This document shows, in pieces, positions 12,838 to 25,578 of a DNA stretch of 64,000 nucleotides. Made by a program: the position numbers and the translations under genes. How positions within the stretch are numbered: position 1 is the first letter of the stretch; every line of letters begins with the position of its first letter. Location: contig CAJNYU010002095.1 in assembly GCA_905331475.1 (NCBI GenBank), forward strand, positions 1-64,000, read 5' to 3'. This DNA comes from Rotaria socialis (taxonomy: Eukaryota; Rotifera; Eurotatoria; Philodinida; Philodinidae). The notes under the pieces were generated by a model. It was not told the origin of the DNA, ran no database searches, and saw nothing but the letters and a program-made list of their open reading frames with translations.

Positions 12838-14419
12838 AGCTGGGCGGCGATTCAACCTATATTTCCTCTATTTTCAAAAACGTCCTATTTTTGTCCTATA
12901 TTTTAATGAAAATTCCTGTTTTTCCTATATTTTATCGAAGAAAGTAGAAAATTTCCAAAAACCTCTTAAGTTTGCTATTGTCTTTAGACAAAAAAAAACT
13001 TTTAATGCGTACAATCATGTGTTTTGGACAAATTCTTGTATTATAGTGACATTTGTTCTGAACAGTATTTTTCCTTTCGCCTATTTAGTGGACTGATTGA
13101 GAAATTGTTTAATACTAAGTACAAAATACAAAATAGTTCAAAAGAAAAAAACATTCACAAAATGATCATGTACTAGTTTCGGGGTTTTAGTGAAGTTTTA
13201 GTTAGATATAAAAGTTGTATATATATATATATATATATCCCTGGAAAAAATAAGTTTCACTCTGTATTTTGAGGATATTGTTACCAAAAGAACATCTTTT
13301 TTTTTAAAGTAACGACATCTTCTGAAAGCTCGTGAAATTTTACACCATCCTGTATATATGCATTTTCATTTACACTTATTTATTACCAGCTGGCATCGCA
13401 GCGGCTCTCTCAAAAAATATAGGAATTCCTATATAGGATAGGTCTAAAATATATAGGATCGCCCTCAACTATATAGGAAAAATATAGGATGACAAATTGA
13501 TTCCAGAAAAAGATTTAGACACCGAAAAATCACTGTAACAGCATTGAAGATGATAATGTGTTGTTTTTGCACGTATATCTAATCAGCTAAATAAAAATAT
13601 TATTGAGTTTTGAAAAGTAATGGAGCAGCAAGGTTTTCTTAAAACTTAAAAAAACTAATTAATGTTCGATTTATTTTCACTATTGGACATGCATGCACTT
13701 TAGGGTGTGGGCGAGTTTCTGAACAAAATACTCACACCCACACCCACACCTTTTTGGTATTCAGTCTTTTAGAATTTCATAGTAAGCTACATCAAATTTC
13801 ATCGAAAAATAAGCATCCGTTCAGGAGTTATAACGTTGTGCATTTTTTTCAAATACTGCCAAGATTTTAGCAAAATTTCAAACCGTTATAACTCCTGAAT
13901 GGATGCTTATTTTTCGATGAAATTTGATGTAGCTTACTATGAAATTCTGAAAGGCGGAATACCAAAAAAGGTTAAAAACATTTGCCGGTTGGGCAAGCAA
14001 AAAAATTATTTTGTTTTCGCAAACTACAATCACAAACTTTTGACCACAAAACCTCATTACTTAGCTCCAATATGACCCCTCATAAGTTCCATCTAGGTCT
14101 CATGCACTGACGCTGAGATCTAGCATACCCAGAAATTCTGGATAAAACACTGATACAAAGACAACTAATGCAAAGAGTATACTATATACATTATCTAGAT
14201 GAACCAATAGGAAATAAGAGCCATACAAATTGTTACTGACAATATTTAAATGATGTGTTGAACACTTATCAGGAGTTTTTTGAATTTTTTTAGAAGAATC
14301 TTCAATTTTTTCAAAAAAAAATAGGAATACAGGAAAAAAGCTCAAAATATAGTCTATTATAGGATAAATTTTTAAAATATAGGAAATACAGGATATATAG
14401 GACTGCTGCGAAGCCAGGT
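12838..14419. mobile_element. AATATAGGA-rich TIR element, possibly nested
   Basis: The left end (GCTGGGCGGCGATTCAACC, then several CCTATATTT copies to about 12950) mirrors the right end (AATATAGGA copies from about 14320, then GGACTGCTGCGAAGCCAGG). A second similar AATATAGGA block at 13418-13495 follows an AGCTGGCATCGCAGC copy at 13389, which suggests two related elements nested or side by side. A separate 87 bp-arm hairpin lies inside at 13749-13972. No transposase-like frame. The type of element is not recognised. Confidence 0.55.
13749..13972. repeat. Hairpin-forming inverted repeat, ~87 bp arms
   Basis: CCTTTTTGGTATTC at 13749 through GGAGTTATAACG near 13835 is repeated in reverse complement from about 13885 to 13972. 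Arms are over 90 percent identical around a ~50 bp loop. A telomere-like run of CACACCCACACC abuts its left edge. Confidence 0.8.
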
Positions 14420-16670
14420 CTTAACTTAACTTTATATATCCCGAGCATTTTTCCCCATCCCAACGTAGCCGACAGATGATACCCGAGGTACCTGAAGCTC
14501 GATGGTCAAGTTATGGGATGTTCCACCATGGCTATATTGAACCGTGGGCGGCCCACGGCCCTCGCTGTCCAGAGTAATTCCGTCTTATAATTTATCGACT
14601 GTATCGCTAGGGTCGAGTAATATTCTAGGTAGTCACACAGTCCCCTCAATTTTACCTCTAGGTCAAGACATTGGCTCGTGTATTTGATCCCCTACTACAT
14701 CCCCCTACTACACAAGCTAGGTCGTCTGCAAAGAAATTGGGGAGGGAGCTTTGGAGATATGTCCAAATGTCACTGTGGTACGTGATAAATATGGCAGGCG
14801 TTAGGCACGACTCTTGAGGACCATCTTTACTGATTGGGAACCAGCGTGAACGCTGATCGTTAATTTCTATGAAGCAGGATCTCTGTCTCAGCCAGCTATC
14901 AATCCATGCCAAGTATTTCCTTGGGATTCCTAGTTGGGACAATTTGCCTATGCAACCTGTCCACCGTAGCTGATCAAATGCTTGTTTAAAATCTATAAAA
15001 ACTGTGGCCACGGGAGCACTTGTGCTCATTAGTGACGATATTTGATCTATCAAGACCAGTACGCGAGATTGCAGACGAAAGGTCGACCTAAAATCTGACT
15101 GCGAATCATGTAGTATTCCCCTTTTATCTAGAATACTCTTGAATCTACTAAGGAATAATCTTTCTAGTACCTTCAGAAAGATATCCAATAATGAGATCAG
15201 TCGAGTCTCTGTTATCGAGCATATCGAGTCCTTTTTTTGTTAGAAGTTTCATCTTAACGTGTTTCCAGTAAGAGGGACCTAAGAACGTGGTGAGTGAGCC
15301 ATTGAAAAATCTTTAGCAGAGGCACCATGTAGTTATTCGGGATAAATTTAAGCATGTATGGTGAAATACCATGTGCGTTCATGGAATGCTTTTTCTTAAC
15401 TTTTCTTATTGCATTCAACAGTTCCGGTATTGTTATAGGTGTAATTTCTTCATCCCAGTTATCCCACTTAATTTCTGGACTATCCACATATGGGTGAGGT
15501 CTATAAACGTGTGATTCTGTGAACAGATTTTCATAGTGAGAAGCTGCTATGTCTAGCATAGCCTCGACATTTTTAACCATGCCATTATTCTCGTCGATTA
15601 AAGCTTCGAGAGAGTTCGTCGTCTTGAAAATTTTCTTTATTTTTGACCAGAACGAATTTGACGACGTTGTTGATGCGGATCTTTCATTGAGTGTGTCTGC
15701 CAATTTTTTTGTTCTTATAGAAATTAGTTCTATTTTATTATTCCTTCTCATTTCTTTAATTTTCTTATGCAGCATGACATCCCCCGTTCTTTTATGTTGG
15801 AATGATAACGCTCGAGTTAGCGACAAACTCATCCTTAGTTCTTTGGGGATAGAAACGCGGTATTTTTTCAGTGGAAAATATGTCGTGCATCTATTTTTCA
15901 AACTATCTAAGAGATTAATAAAATTCTTATAGTATTAGTCTGCTGTGGCGATTTTATGTTTCTTCTCCTAGAATTCGACAGTTAATGATATAAAATAATT
16001 AAAAACTTTCCAGCGTGTGTTACTTCCTAGCGTATTCTCTTTACATTCATAGTTAAGTATACTTATAACCGGTTTATGGTCACTGGTGGTGATATCCGTA
16101 CACATCTGGATCGTGAGTGGGGTACCACGAGTGAACACGTAATCAATTACACGGTTCGATCTAAGGGATGTAGGGTTATCTTGTACCACTGGCGCTAGTG
16201 CATTTGAATCCGCCCATTTGAGTAGGTCCTTGGCTGCCTTGTCATCTGCTTTATCTTCTAGGTCGGTGTTAAAGTCTCCCCATATGCAACAACTATCCGT
16301 TATGTACTTATTTAATGTATCCCACCCCCATGTCTTACTTTTGGGAGCATACACACCAATGAGACGCTTTACTTGTTCTAATTTAATATCGACTATACAT
16401 ATGTTTGGGGTTTTGCAATTTATTCTCACTACTGATAGACTCGATTTGTATAACATTAGTACTCCGCCCCAAGCGTTCTCGCCTTTCTGCTAGAAATATT
16501 TGTAATTGACGAAGATGTGATTTATTAGAGGGAAGTCAAAGGTGCCTACTTCATTTAGGATTATACAGTCCAATCCATATTTGTCAAGAAGAAGCAGCAC
16601 TTCGTTCCATCTCTCCTGTAACCCCCTAACATTGAGCAAAAGTATATGTAATTGCGATGAAAGAGAATAG
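14420..16670 (-). pseudogene. ORF2 remnant: AP endonuclease plus reverse transcriptase
   Basis: The endonuclease part (about 16670-15970) starts HILLLNVRG and contains ILNEVGTF, GVYAPKS, the WGDFNTD catalytic motif and the terminal SDHKPVISI motif. A linker follows (15901-15254). The reverse transcriptase (about 15235-14420) has VFIDFKQAFD and the catalytic FFADD box near 14720. Breaks: TAG just before the QKGENAWGG segment near 16490, TAG and TAA near 15925-15972, a frame change near 15240, and TGA at 14508-14506 where TWPSSF would be expected. The linker frame at 15254-15901 is opened by a TTG, so it is not an independent gene. The element encoded by this ORF cannot move by itself. Confidence 0.85.
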
Positions 16671-16976
16671 ACACTCGACTGTTTAAGAGATTTCCAATGT
16701 GAACAACATGAACCGAAAGTAGGAAAGAAGAAGCATTCTTTTACAATATCAGATAATAGACTAAATTCAAATTTAGATACAAGAGGAAGTACTAGAGAAA
16801 GCGAGTATTCACTATCGAAGTCGTTTTTTCACCTCAGAATATGGTGTGAAGAAAGGAGCAAACGGAGAGAGCTCATACTGTGAGTCGTATTGGCTATTGT
16901 TTGGATGTAGTACGTTGGTCGATGTTGAAGTCGCTGTTGGTTGGGGGGGGGGGGGGGCGCAAGCCCCGGGGTTTTN

Positions 16977-17096
16977 TGACCACGAAACACGAACACCAAC
17001 TACAGATTCAACAATCCGATATAACATTCCAACACGATTTTATGAGTCAATGTATCTCGCCGATATGCCAACTGCTGGTAGACGTTATACGGGTGC
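16977..17096. repeat. Inverted copy of ORF1 DNA after an N
   Basis: Bases 16977-17096 are the reverse complement of 17265-17386. The copy starts right after the N at 16976, itself preceded by a run of about 14 G. This is either a small foldback rearrangement or, more likely, an assembly join. Confidence 0.85.
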
Positions 17097-18835
17097 AGAA
17101 GACAGCTGGTTTTTCATATTAAATTCGTTGATAAGTTTCATTTTGAGATTTTTGTTTTGGACAAATCTGTTTGTCCATGTTGGTAAGTCGGTTGCGAATT
17201 TTTTGCACACTGCCATTAATGATGGACATAGCAATGTATAATCTTTAATTGTATTTTGTTTTATCTGCACCAGTATAACGTCTACCAGCAGTTGGCATAT
17301 CGGCGAGATACATTGACTCATAAAATCGTGTTGGAATGTTATATCGGATTGTTGAATCTGTAGTTGGTGTTCGTGTTTCGTGGTCATCTGATGCATGAAT
17401 GTGATTTGTTGTAGTTGTTTGTTGTTTAGATCCATTAATCCATTCATGTTATCATCTAAATGTTTCATTTTTGTAAATAACTTATCAATCCGTTTACCTG
17501 TATTGATCAATGTATTATTCGTATAATTCCAATTTTTGTTTGAACTTTCGTTCAGTATTGGATAATCCGTAGCATTATGATGATAAACAGCACGTGTATG
17601 TTGGTGATGATGATTCGGTGCCGCAGTTGTTAGAAGTAGAGATTCGGTTAATGTTGATCGATACGATTTAATAATTGGACATCTAATATCATTTGCGTCA
17701 TGTAATCCTTGACATCTAATACAGCATACTGGGTTGGTACATGTTTGTACATGTTGTTTGATGTCCTTAACCCCCATACCACATCTTCGACAATAGTCGA
17801 GCTTACGTCTACATGTGCTTCTGAAGTGACCGATTTCAAAGCACTTTGTGCACACCAGGACCTTGGCTGGAGCTAGGTATACAGTTATAGCTAAAAGGAG
17901 ATGTTCGTGGTAGATACATTTCTTACTGAGTAACTTGTCAATGACCGATATGTTTTGGATATCTAGTCGGACCAGAGTTGAAGGTGTTTTGTTTGCTCCC
18001 ATTATTCTATATGCATTAAGTACATCAGGATATTCGATTTTAATGTTTGTTAATAATAAATGCATTTCGATATCAACCGGGACGTTACGTAGTACAATTG
18101 AGAATTGTGGTGGTAAATGTTTTGGTATAATTTTTTAGTAACTGAAGGCTACTATCGATGTTGGTCACTTTTTTTTCGCTAAATAACATTATAAACGTTT
18201 CTCGATTTGCGCTAAATAATAGTAGTTTATTTTTGTTCTTCAGACGGTGACCTGCAAAGTTCAAATTTATTTTATATTCTGATAAAAAGTGATTCACCAT
18301 ATAGGTGATTATGGTTTTTTCATCGACATCATTGTGGAACTTGATAACGAATGGAGGAAATGCAAAACGCGTTTCTGCGAACGACGTGATTGATCCGATA
18401 TTTCCGTTGTACTAGCTTTCGTATTTGTTGATGTATATTCATTTGTACGAGTTTGTGCTTGACTGTTGGCTGAGATTGCTTTATGTGGTGGTTTACCATT
18501 TGATGTCCCACTATCTGTGTTTGATGACGATGTCGACTGGTCCGTGTTACATGACGAGGTTGAGCTGGACGAAACAGGAGTGCCGATATCCGATGTGACC
18601 ACCGGTTTCGGAATAACTTTTTCTTTTTTTTCTTTTTGATAACTGTAATAAATTGTTCTTCGTTATCATCGCTTTCCATTGGCGTGACGCCATTTTGAGT
18701 ACATTGATGACGTGCTCTATTCTTGATAAGTGGATGCGCGTCACCTGATGTCGTTAGTTGTTGATTTTTTGTACTAATATTCGATGGATTTCCGTGTTGT
18801 TGCTGGTTGTAGGTAAAGTGTGGATGGTGGTACAT
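17085..18835 (-). pseudogene. ORF1 remnant of the LINE: gag-like zinc-knuckle protein
   Basis: The 3' half (18065-17085) carries three cysteine-rich knuckles, CTKCFEIGHFRSTC, CRRCGMGVKDIKQHVQTC and CCIRCQGLHDANDIRC, typical of ORF1 proteins that coat the retrotransposon RNA. The 5' half is Ser/Thr/Asn-rich (STSSCNTDQSTSSSNT) and is split between frames. A frame change lies at a lysine/A-run near 18630 and others near 18310 and 18085. The 5' boundary was set at 18835 where the frame opens next to a GGGGATCCCC palindrome; the true end of the element may be a little further out. Confidence 0.8.
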
Positions 18836-19947
18836 GGGGATCCCCAGTGAAAAATATTACTAAAAAAGAACGGTGATGAATGCGTTCCAAAAGAACTGAA
18901 GCTCTTTTTTTAAGAAAAGAAAACGTTCCACAACAAATGGAAACCGTTCTCAAATGGAACGCACTAGAACGCATTTTATCATTCTAAGAAGGTGTTCTTG
19001 GTCGTTTCGAAATGGAACAGTGAAGAACGCATTCTGCCACTTGTGGAACGCTTTCTCTTCTTTAAAACGGTTAACCTTTCTGGTCATCTGGGTGATCATT
19101 AATAGATGAATCTACAATTAGTCAAAAGACTGTTCCTGATGCAACTTGACGAGCTCTATCGAATGGCGTACTCCAATTCGTTGTAACTGAAACCGTTATT
19201 AAAATAATAANTATGATTGTAAAAGAGTGTTACTCCCGCACTTCTTAAAATAGTTATATCACCTGTTGGTTGTAATTTTGACACAAAACAAATTCTGGAT
19301 AAACGACGAATTCATTTTTTTCTATCTTACTAATTAATTATATAATCATTGTTGTGTAGTATTTCGATGCGGGATATATTATGCTCATCTGGGATTTTCA
19401 TAATCGGTGCTCGTTTAATCTTTGGTTTTAGGTATCATAAGAAAAAAATCGATCAAACTTTAATCGTTCGATTTATCAAAGAAATAAAGCAATAATATGA
19501 AAATCATTGATAAAACACGAATGCTTAAAAAATTTGCGCTGTGTATCTACTGTGAATAACTGACAAATCTTGAAAGGGGTTTTCAATGAAATTGAGCAAC
19601 AGTTTCTGATCGAAATTCAATAAAACCGCATATACAAAACAGATACTCTTCTGAGTTAATATCGTCTTATAGATCATTGAGATACAACAAGACTATATCT
19701 AAAGATTAAACGATAGATCATTTCAAACTCATCATCGTTTATTTTGAAAGTTTCTGTTCGTTTGAGTGATATTATAAAATATCGTATCATCTTAATTAGA
19801 TGAAACAATGACGTAAATTTGGGTGTGGATATGGGTATAGTAAAGGACATGTAACACACCCCACCCAGATATAGAACTAAAGAAAAACAAATTTCCAAAA
19901 CTAAAAGAAATGGTAAAAGAATAAAACAAGCAACATATGTGTATGAT
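18836..19947. other. Repeat-rich gap between LINE and second P450
   Basis: 18840-19090 has several GGAACG/CGTTCC-type words in both orientations (for example GAACGCATTCT, TGGAACGCACT), suggesting a decayed foldback unit. An N is at 19211, and 19212-19265 is an inverted copy of intron 7 and the next exon start of the P450 at 21130-21183. 19270-19947 holds no recognised gene. Confidence 0.5.
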
Positions 19948-22210
19948 TTATTCTGATCGACGAACTGCACGAACCCAAACACCATTTTTGGCTTTTAAAG
20001 TATTCATTTTCCCCAATTGCAGTGGAACCTACAGAAAACATCAACAATTGAATCCTCGAACTATAAAAAAGATGATTACTCACTTCTGTTTTTTCACATT
20101 TTTGAAGTTCTACATCACGAAGTGCTTTAGCAATGGCAAGTTTTGCCTCTAACAAAGCAAATCGCATTCCAATACAATTGCTAAAATAGAATATTTTGTG
20201 AACATTGGTCAGCCCGATACGATTCTTTCTTCAGCTTACCGAGGTCCATCGCCAAACGGAAGAAATGTCATCGGATGCCGTTTTACTTTCTCAGCTGGTG
20301 AAAATCTCGCAAATAAAGATCATTTCCTAGAATATCATTGAATAAATTTTTAATTTTACCGTTCCGGTATGAATTTTTCCGGTTCAGGCCAATATTCAGG
20401 GTCATGATGAATTTGGTAAACAGGTACATTTACAGAAGATCCTTTCGGTACATGATAATCACCAAGCTGATAATCATATGATGCCACACGATTCAATCTA
20501 TTGTAGAGATTTATTTATCTACGGCGAAAACCATAAAAGAAATTTACCTTATGAACGGTGGATACATTCGAAGCGTCTCATTGATAGCCATTTCCAAATA
20601 TTGAAGTCGATTGAGTTTCTCATAGGTAATTTCATCCTAAAAGGAAATTGTATTCAACATCATACTGGCATAGAAGATTATTTTCCTACATTTCCCAATT
20701 CTTGTTGAATTTCTTCATAAATTTTTTCTTGTACAACTGGTTCTATGGTCATGAAATAACAAAAGAACGATAATAGCGCACTTGTTGTTTCAAAACCGGC
20801 AGTCAAAAACAGAAGTCCTTGACTAAATATTTCTTTGTCATTCAAAGCTAAAAATCGAAAAGTAAATGAAAGTGTAAAAATAGTTGATTTGTACTTTTTT
20901 TAAGTGTTCCCCATTGTTGTTGTGGGTCCTTTGCTTTTGTTTGTTCAGTCATGGCTTCCTCGACTTTCACCGCTTCTTCGTGATCAATCATCATTTGAAT
21001 AAAATCATTTCGTCTTTCCAAATGTTGTCGACGTTGACTTATTACATGATTTACAATATTCGATACATAGTTAATGGTGTCACTTGGGAAAATTGAATAG
21101 CCTTTTTTCCCCAGATATCTAGCCAATCGAGGTGATATAACTATTTTAAGAAGTGCGGGAGTAACACTCTTTTACAATCATAAACTTATATTTACGAAAA
21201 ATATAAAGAAATATATTTTTGAAATCAACAGTGAAGAATTTTTTCAAATGCTTAATCAAAGTGGCATTTTCGTTTTTCAATGAGTTTGTTTCAATACCAA
21301 AGAGACATGAAGAAATTGAGTCAAGTGCGTGCTGTCCGTTAAGTCTAACATTATATTGCAGGACAAGTATATGTTAAGTAAAAAGAAAAATATAGACATA
21401 CTCATTGATATTAAACAGTTCTTGTTTATCAGCATACTCTAAAAGACGATCGCGATACGTATCACCTACTTCGCCCATAAGAGTATACATCTATATGTAA
21501 ACAATAATCAAATAACACTGTTTAGTTTCCGAGTCAGGTGATTACTGCTTTCAGTTTTGCTGACGAGAATGTCGGTGATACAATGGATCGAGCATTTTTC
21601 CATTCTTCATCTTTTAATGCGATAAGTGAATGTTCTAAGGGACCTCCTATACCTTCCATACCCTACGAGACATAACAATTATATGCAATAAGGAAAAACA
21701 GTTTTGTTATATTTTACTCGTCGATTGATAAATACGTGAGAGTCTTTAATAAGTACGTTTCGAACTAAGTCGAGATCGGTCACAAGAAGAGCTGGGGCTG
21801 TTCCTTCATAAATCCTGAAAGGTACATGTGACTATTTAACCGATTTGTTAAAAGCATTACTCACCCGACAACTTTCCCATATTGCCGGACCAAATCGGTG
21901 TCATGCATTGTCATGTGCTAAATACAACAAAGTTAAAGCTACAGGAATATAAAGTTCTGCTAAAGGATACTGCTCGTAACCTTCCTGATAACGTGAAACA
22001 TTTCTCCAAGAACCGGAATACGTTCTGGACCAGGTACACCAAGACGATGAAATATGTTATTCTTACGAGCACGATAACTATAATTTGGGAGATTAAAATT
22101 AAAATAATAATTGCATGAAAAAGTAGTACTTACAGATAATAAATAAAAGTAACGACAAGTAAAATTAGTAAAGCCGTAGTTATCGAATCAGTAATGAGAA
22201 AATACGCCAT
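19948..22210 (-). CDS. Cytochrome P450, CYP3-clan-like, 14 exons
   Basis: Exons, 5' to 3' on the minus strand: 22210-22134, 22077-21981, 21917-21865, 21814-21718, 21662-21546, 21490-21402, 21344-21196, 21140-20895, 20847-20690, 20636-20548, 20497-20360, 20305-20240, 20180-20084, 20028-19948. All introns are GT-AG, mostly 47-71 bp, and phases agree, giving 517 aa and a stop. Features: N-terminal membrane anchor ([13 protein letters not shown]), [13 protein letters not shown] hinge, VSPTFS in the C-helix region, I-helix LTAGFETTS near 322-330, ETLRMYP, a PERF motif across an intron, and haem loop FGDGPRNCIG with the cysteine near 461. Several splice sites were chosen because only they keep the frame open, for example the distal acceptor before FSPAEK. 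Expected role: ER-bound monooxygenase; substrate unknown. Confidence 0.93.
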
Positions 22211-23189
22211 TGTTTGGTAAGTCTTCTAGAATGAATACACTTTTGAATAAAGATGCAAAAACAAGAAAAACGGGTGAGATGCTAAAAGGCTCAAATGCTT
22301 CCTTTTGTAAGTCTGTTAATGAGTTTTTGGTTACTATCATTGCAACCAGTCGAGAAAAAAATATCGAGGAGCAAACCTTGTTGACAACGCTTTTTCCTTT
22401 TACAGGCTACTTACTACTTTGATATTATCATATTGACAATGTTTTTTATGATGCGTTTGCCACGTTATTTTATATGACTGTGTTGTGATGCAAAAGTGTT
22501 ATTTAGTGACTCACCACAATCATAATATTGTCTCTTTCAATATTGACAGAAGTAATGTGCATTACACGTTGCAAGAAGAAAACATAATAAAGGTGTAGGT
22601 CATTGTATTTTATTCTTGATATGAAAGCTGTATCATTTTATCGAGGTATATATATTTCTCATTTATAAAGTATCATGCATCCAGGTGTATACTCTCTATT
22701 AATATTCCATCCCTCGTAAGTATTGTTTTTCACATGACGCAAGACAAGTGTATATAGGCAAAACATTTGTCAAGTAAAAACATGGGTTAGTTGAAGATTG
22801 TAATGAGATCTACAATGATTTTCTTAGAAATCTTTATGGCGATTTTCACATGTAGCTGCTTGTATGGATAGTACGTTTCCTATTCAAAAAAAAAAGAAAG
22901 AAGAACACATTGTGATACATACGAACAATAGGAAGAAGAAAATTGTAATAATAATGAGAAGACATTCATATTTAAAAAGAGCGAAAAAAAAGAAAAATAG
23001 TTAGACTATGATAATCTTTATGAATCGACGATATCATCATAGTGGCAATCATCATTGGCAACTCTTTCATTTTGTTTTGTATTGCTAACCGGTTTTGAAT
23101 TTGTTTCATCATCATCATCATCTAATATTACACAACTGTTACTAGGATGTGGGTGTAAAGGTGGATTTGAGCTTAATAAATAAGTCACT
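22211..23189. other. Gene-free stretch upstream of second P450
   Basis: Includes the 5' flank of the minus-strand P450. No exon recognised. A TCATCATCATCATC run near 23108 and the GGATGTGGGTG tract at 23145-23155 are the only marked features. Confidence 0.45.
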
Positions 23190-23475
23190 GTTATGAGCCT
23201 GCCCTCACATATCCTAATATCATTTCTGTTTCATCGATGTGGCGTCCTTCTTTACGTATTCAGATATATCTCTTTCTTGGGTGCAATATCTTTCGATCAC
23301 ATTATCTTCATTTTCTTGTATTCGTTTTCTCTTTCGTTTACTCTGGATTTGCGTAACGGACATATATATATATGAGTGTTTCTTTCTGTTCTAGTTGGCC
23401 TGATGTAGTGTAGTCGTTGTGTGTATGTGCATCCGTACGTGTTAAGTAGTGATTTAATAAAGAGACGGGGAGAAC
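23190..23475 (+). mobile_element. Candidate LTR of a retrotransposon
   Basis: A 286 bp segment begins TGTTATGAGCC and ends GGAGAACA, the TGTT...AACA ends of an LTR, and is followed at once by gag/protease sequence in the same orientation. An AATAAA lies at about 23457. No second LTR copy is present here, so this rests on the termini and the neighbour only. Confidence 0.45.
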
Positions 23476-23931
23476 AATATCTTTCCCTAATAGTCACTAT
23501 GGTCCCTGTTCTGTATGTCAACGAAATAATCACCGTACAATTGATTGTTATAATAAAAAAAAAATTGGATGTTATCAATGTGGATAATCTAATCATCGAA
23601 TGCGTGGTTGCCCACAGGTTTTATACTAGCTGGAATCCGTGATGGTGGGCATTCCAGTAATTTAAAACAAAATCCATCAACAAATTATAATATTACATTA
23701 AAATTATCAAGTCCTATATTTATTAATGTACAAGTTAATGGCAAACGTCAACATACAATTATTGATACCGGATCTGCAGCCACCATCATTAACCAACAAT
23801 TATTTTAAAGTATCCATCATAAAAAATTCATATATAAACGTAAATCATACAAATCAGCTAGTTCTATATCGATTATCATTATTGGTGAAATTCAACTTGA
23901 AATTAAAATACAAGATCATAAGACATTAATT
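23476..23931 (+). pseudogene. Gag zinc-knuckle and protease remnant of an LTR retrotransposon
   Basis: Two CCHC knuckles are visible: CSVCQRNNHRTIDC near 23513, and CYQCG-stop-SNHRMRGC near 23570, where TAA replaces an expected Gln codon. After a frame change the aspartic-protease core IIDTGSAATIINQQLF is at about 23758-23805, followed by a stop and more decayed protease-like sequence up to 23931. Ty3/gypsy-like by domain order. The remnant is cut off exactly where the TIR element at 23932 begins. No reverse transcriptase or integrase remains. Confidence 0.75.
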
Positions 23932-24584
23932 CAAGGGGGGAAAAGCGGCTCCTGGTGGCTCCTGATGGATTCTAGAATCCACCAGGAGCCGTAGATTCCA
24001 TCAGGAGCTGTAGATTCCACCAGGATCCATTTTGATTAGTGAATTTATATCAATATTTTAAACAATTTTCAGTTGCTAAAGAAAACAACGAGACTCATAT
24101 ATGTCGGATCTATATGACTTTGATCTAGTTTTGAAAAAATTACAAAAGTGATCATGCATTTTGTTTACAGATCTAAATGGTCTATCTATCGTTTCTTGAA
24201 TCTAAATGCTTAGAAAAAAACTTACAGATTTTATTGTACACAGAAAGAGAAGAGCTGAAGGATTCATTGTTCATATTATTCTATGACTGAGAATGTGTTA
24301 CAATAGTCCTGAAAAAGATATTTAGCCTTTTTGTAATATAGACAATATTGTTGGAAAAATAATATTATTTTGTTTCTACCGATGACTTTGTCTGTGTATT
24401 GATTAATTCTTCATGTTAAATTGCAAAGTTCTAACAAGTACATAAATATGACTGGGTTTACAACGATCGGTTCAAATATATGAACTGACAGCTATGAACA
24501 AGTTTTGTTTCAAATATAGTAGGGAGTGCTAGCTATTGCAAAAAGTGAAAAAATCCATGGATTATTGCTACTTACTACATAGTT

Positions 24585-25578
24585 TGCCACTACTTACATA
24601 TTGCATCATCGGTATGAAGAGGACAGGAATCTTTCAACAGAGATGATGAAATTATAAATGTTATTATGCAATAATATATTTGTTAGATCAACAAAGTGGA
24701 AGTGACACGATTTTTGGCGTTATAAAGTGTGAAAATTAAAGCAAATAGCCATTAGTTCAAAACCAGTACAGAGTGAGGAAAAAACCTAGCTACTTCCTAG
24801 CAAAGATGTCATAAATGAGAGGTTTGATTTTTATGGATACAACGGTTGAGACTAACGATGAAGTCGATGACAACATGAAAAATCAACGGTGACGGCCGAT
24901 AGATTAGATAGCATTAGCACTGTCTCTTAACAGAAAGACGGGAGGCTGCGCAAATACGGATACAGCTTGTATTCGTATTTACGCATCTCTGGAAAGACGT
25001 CTACGCACTATAAAAAACAGTCATTAAGACAAGCTGCTGACTCATTCACTGAGTTTACCAGTCTTAACGATAACGCTTAACAGTGCATCCTCAGTGAGTT
25101 TAAGATTCCGTTTCGAGGAACCGGGAACATCAACTGGGGGTTACCTTTCTTAAAGCGCTAAATTTTGTGCGGATTCTCGTGCTTATGAATCCGATCTAGG
25201 CTCCTGTATCTAGATAAAAAATCGAAACTCAGTCTGAGTTTTTAGTGCCCAGGAGCCCATTATGAATTCCCACTCATTGGAATTCAGTAACGCATAGTAA
25301 CTTGATACAAGCTGTAAGAATAAGCATGTGTAAATATCTCTGAATTGTCCAAAATGCGTGAAAAAGAATATTCAATTGGGTTTCTGTTCTTTGGGAACAG
25401 AGTCTAATGGAACAAGAATCCGGACACTACTAGCTATAATCTTATCACATTGAGCATCGATATTTAAACGTTATAACACCCACACCCTCAAATTCCAACT
25501 CATTATGTAATCAGTAATAGAACTAACAATTTTAACTTATTTCCGTTAATTTTATTGTGTTTTTCTTAGTAAACCACG
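24585..25578. repeat. 994 bp direct repeat, copy 1
   Basis: Nearly identical (about two percent difference by eye) to 26250-27243. It begins TGCCACTACTTAC and ends AGTAAACCACG, so a TG...CA span like an LTR can be drawn (TGCC...AACCA), but no primer-binding site or coding region supports that reading. Confidence 0.85.

Larger units (their letters stand above)
14420..18835 (-). mobile_element. Degenerate non-LTR (LINE-like) retrotransposon
   Basis: Read on the minus strand the order is ORF1 (about 18835-17085) then ORF2 (about 16670-14420), as in Jockey/I-type elements: a CCHC zinc-knuckle nucleic-acid-binding protein followed by an AP-like endonuclease and reverse transcriptase. Both reading frames are broken by stops and frameshifts, and the reverse transcriptase frame ends after the thumb-like region with no tail sequence, where the 12838-14419 element starts. 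An N and an inverted copy of ORF1 sequence lie between the two ORFs. Confidence 0.85.

Noticed and set aside
16812-17241. Frames containing Gly-rich and ORF1-like peptides on both strands
   Set aside because: They cross the G-run and N at 16976 and read the inverted ORF1 copy; products of the junction, not a gene.
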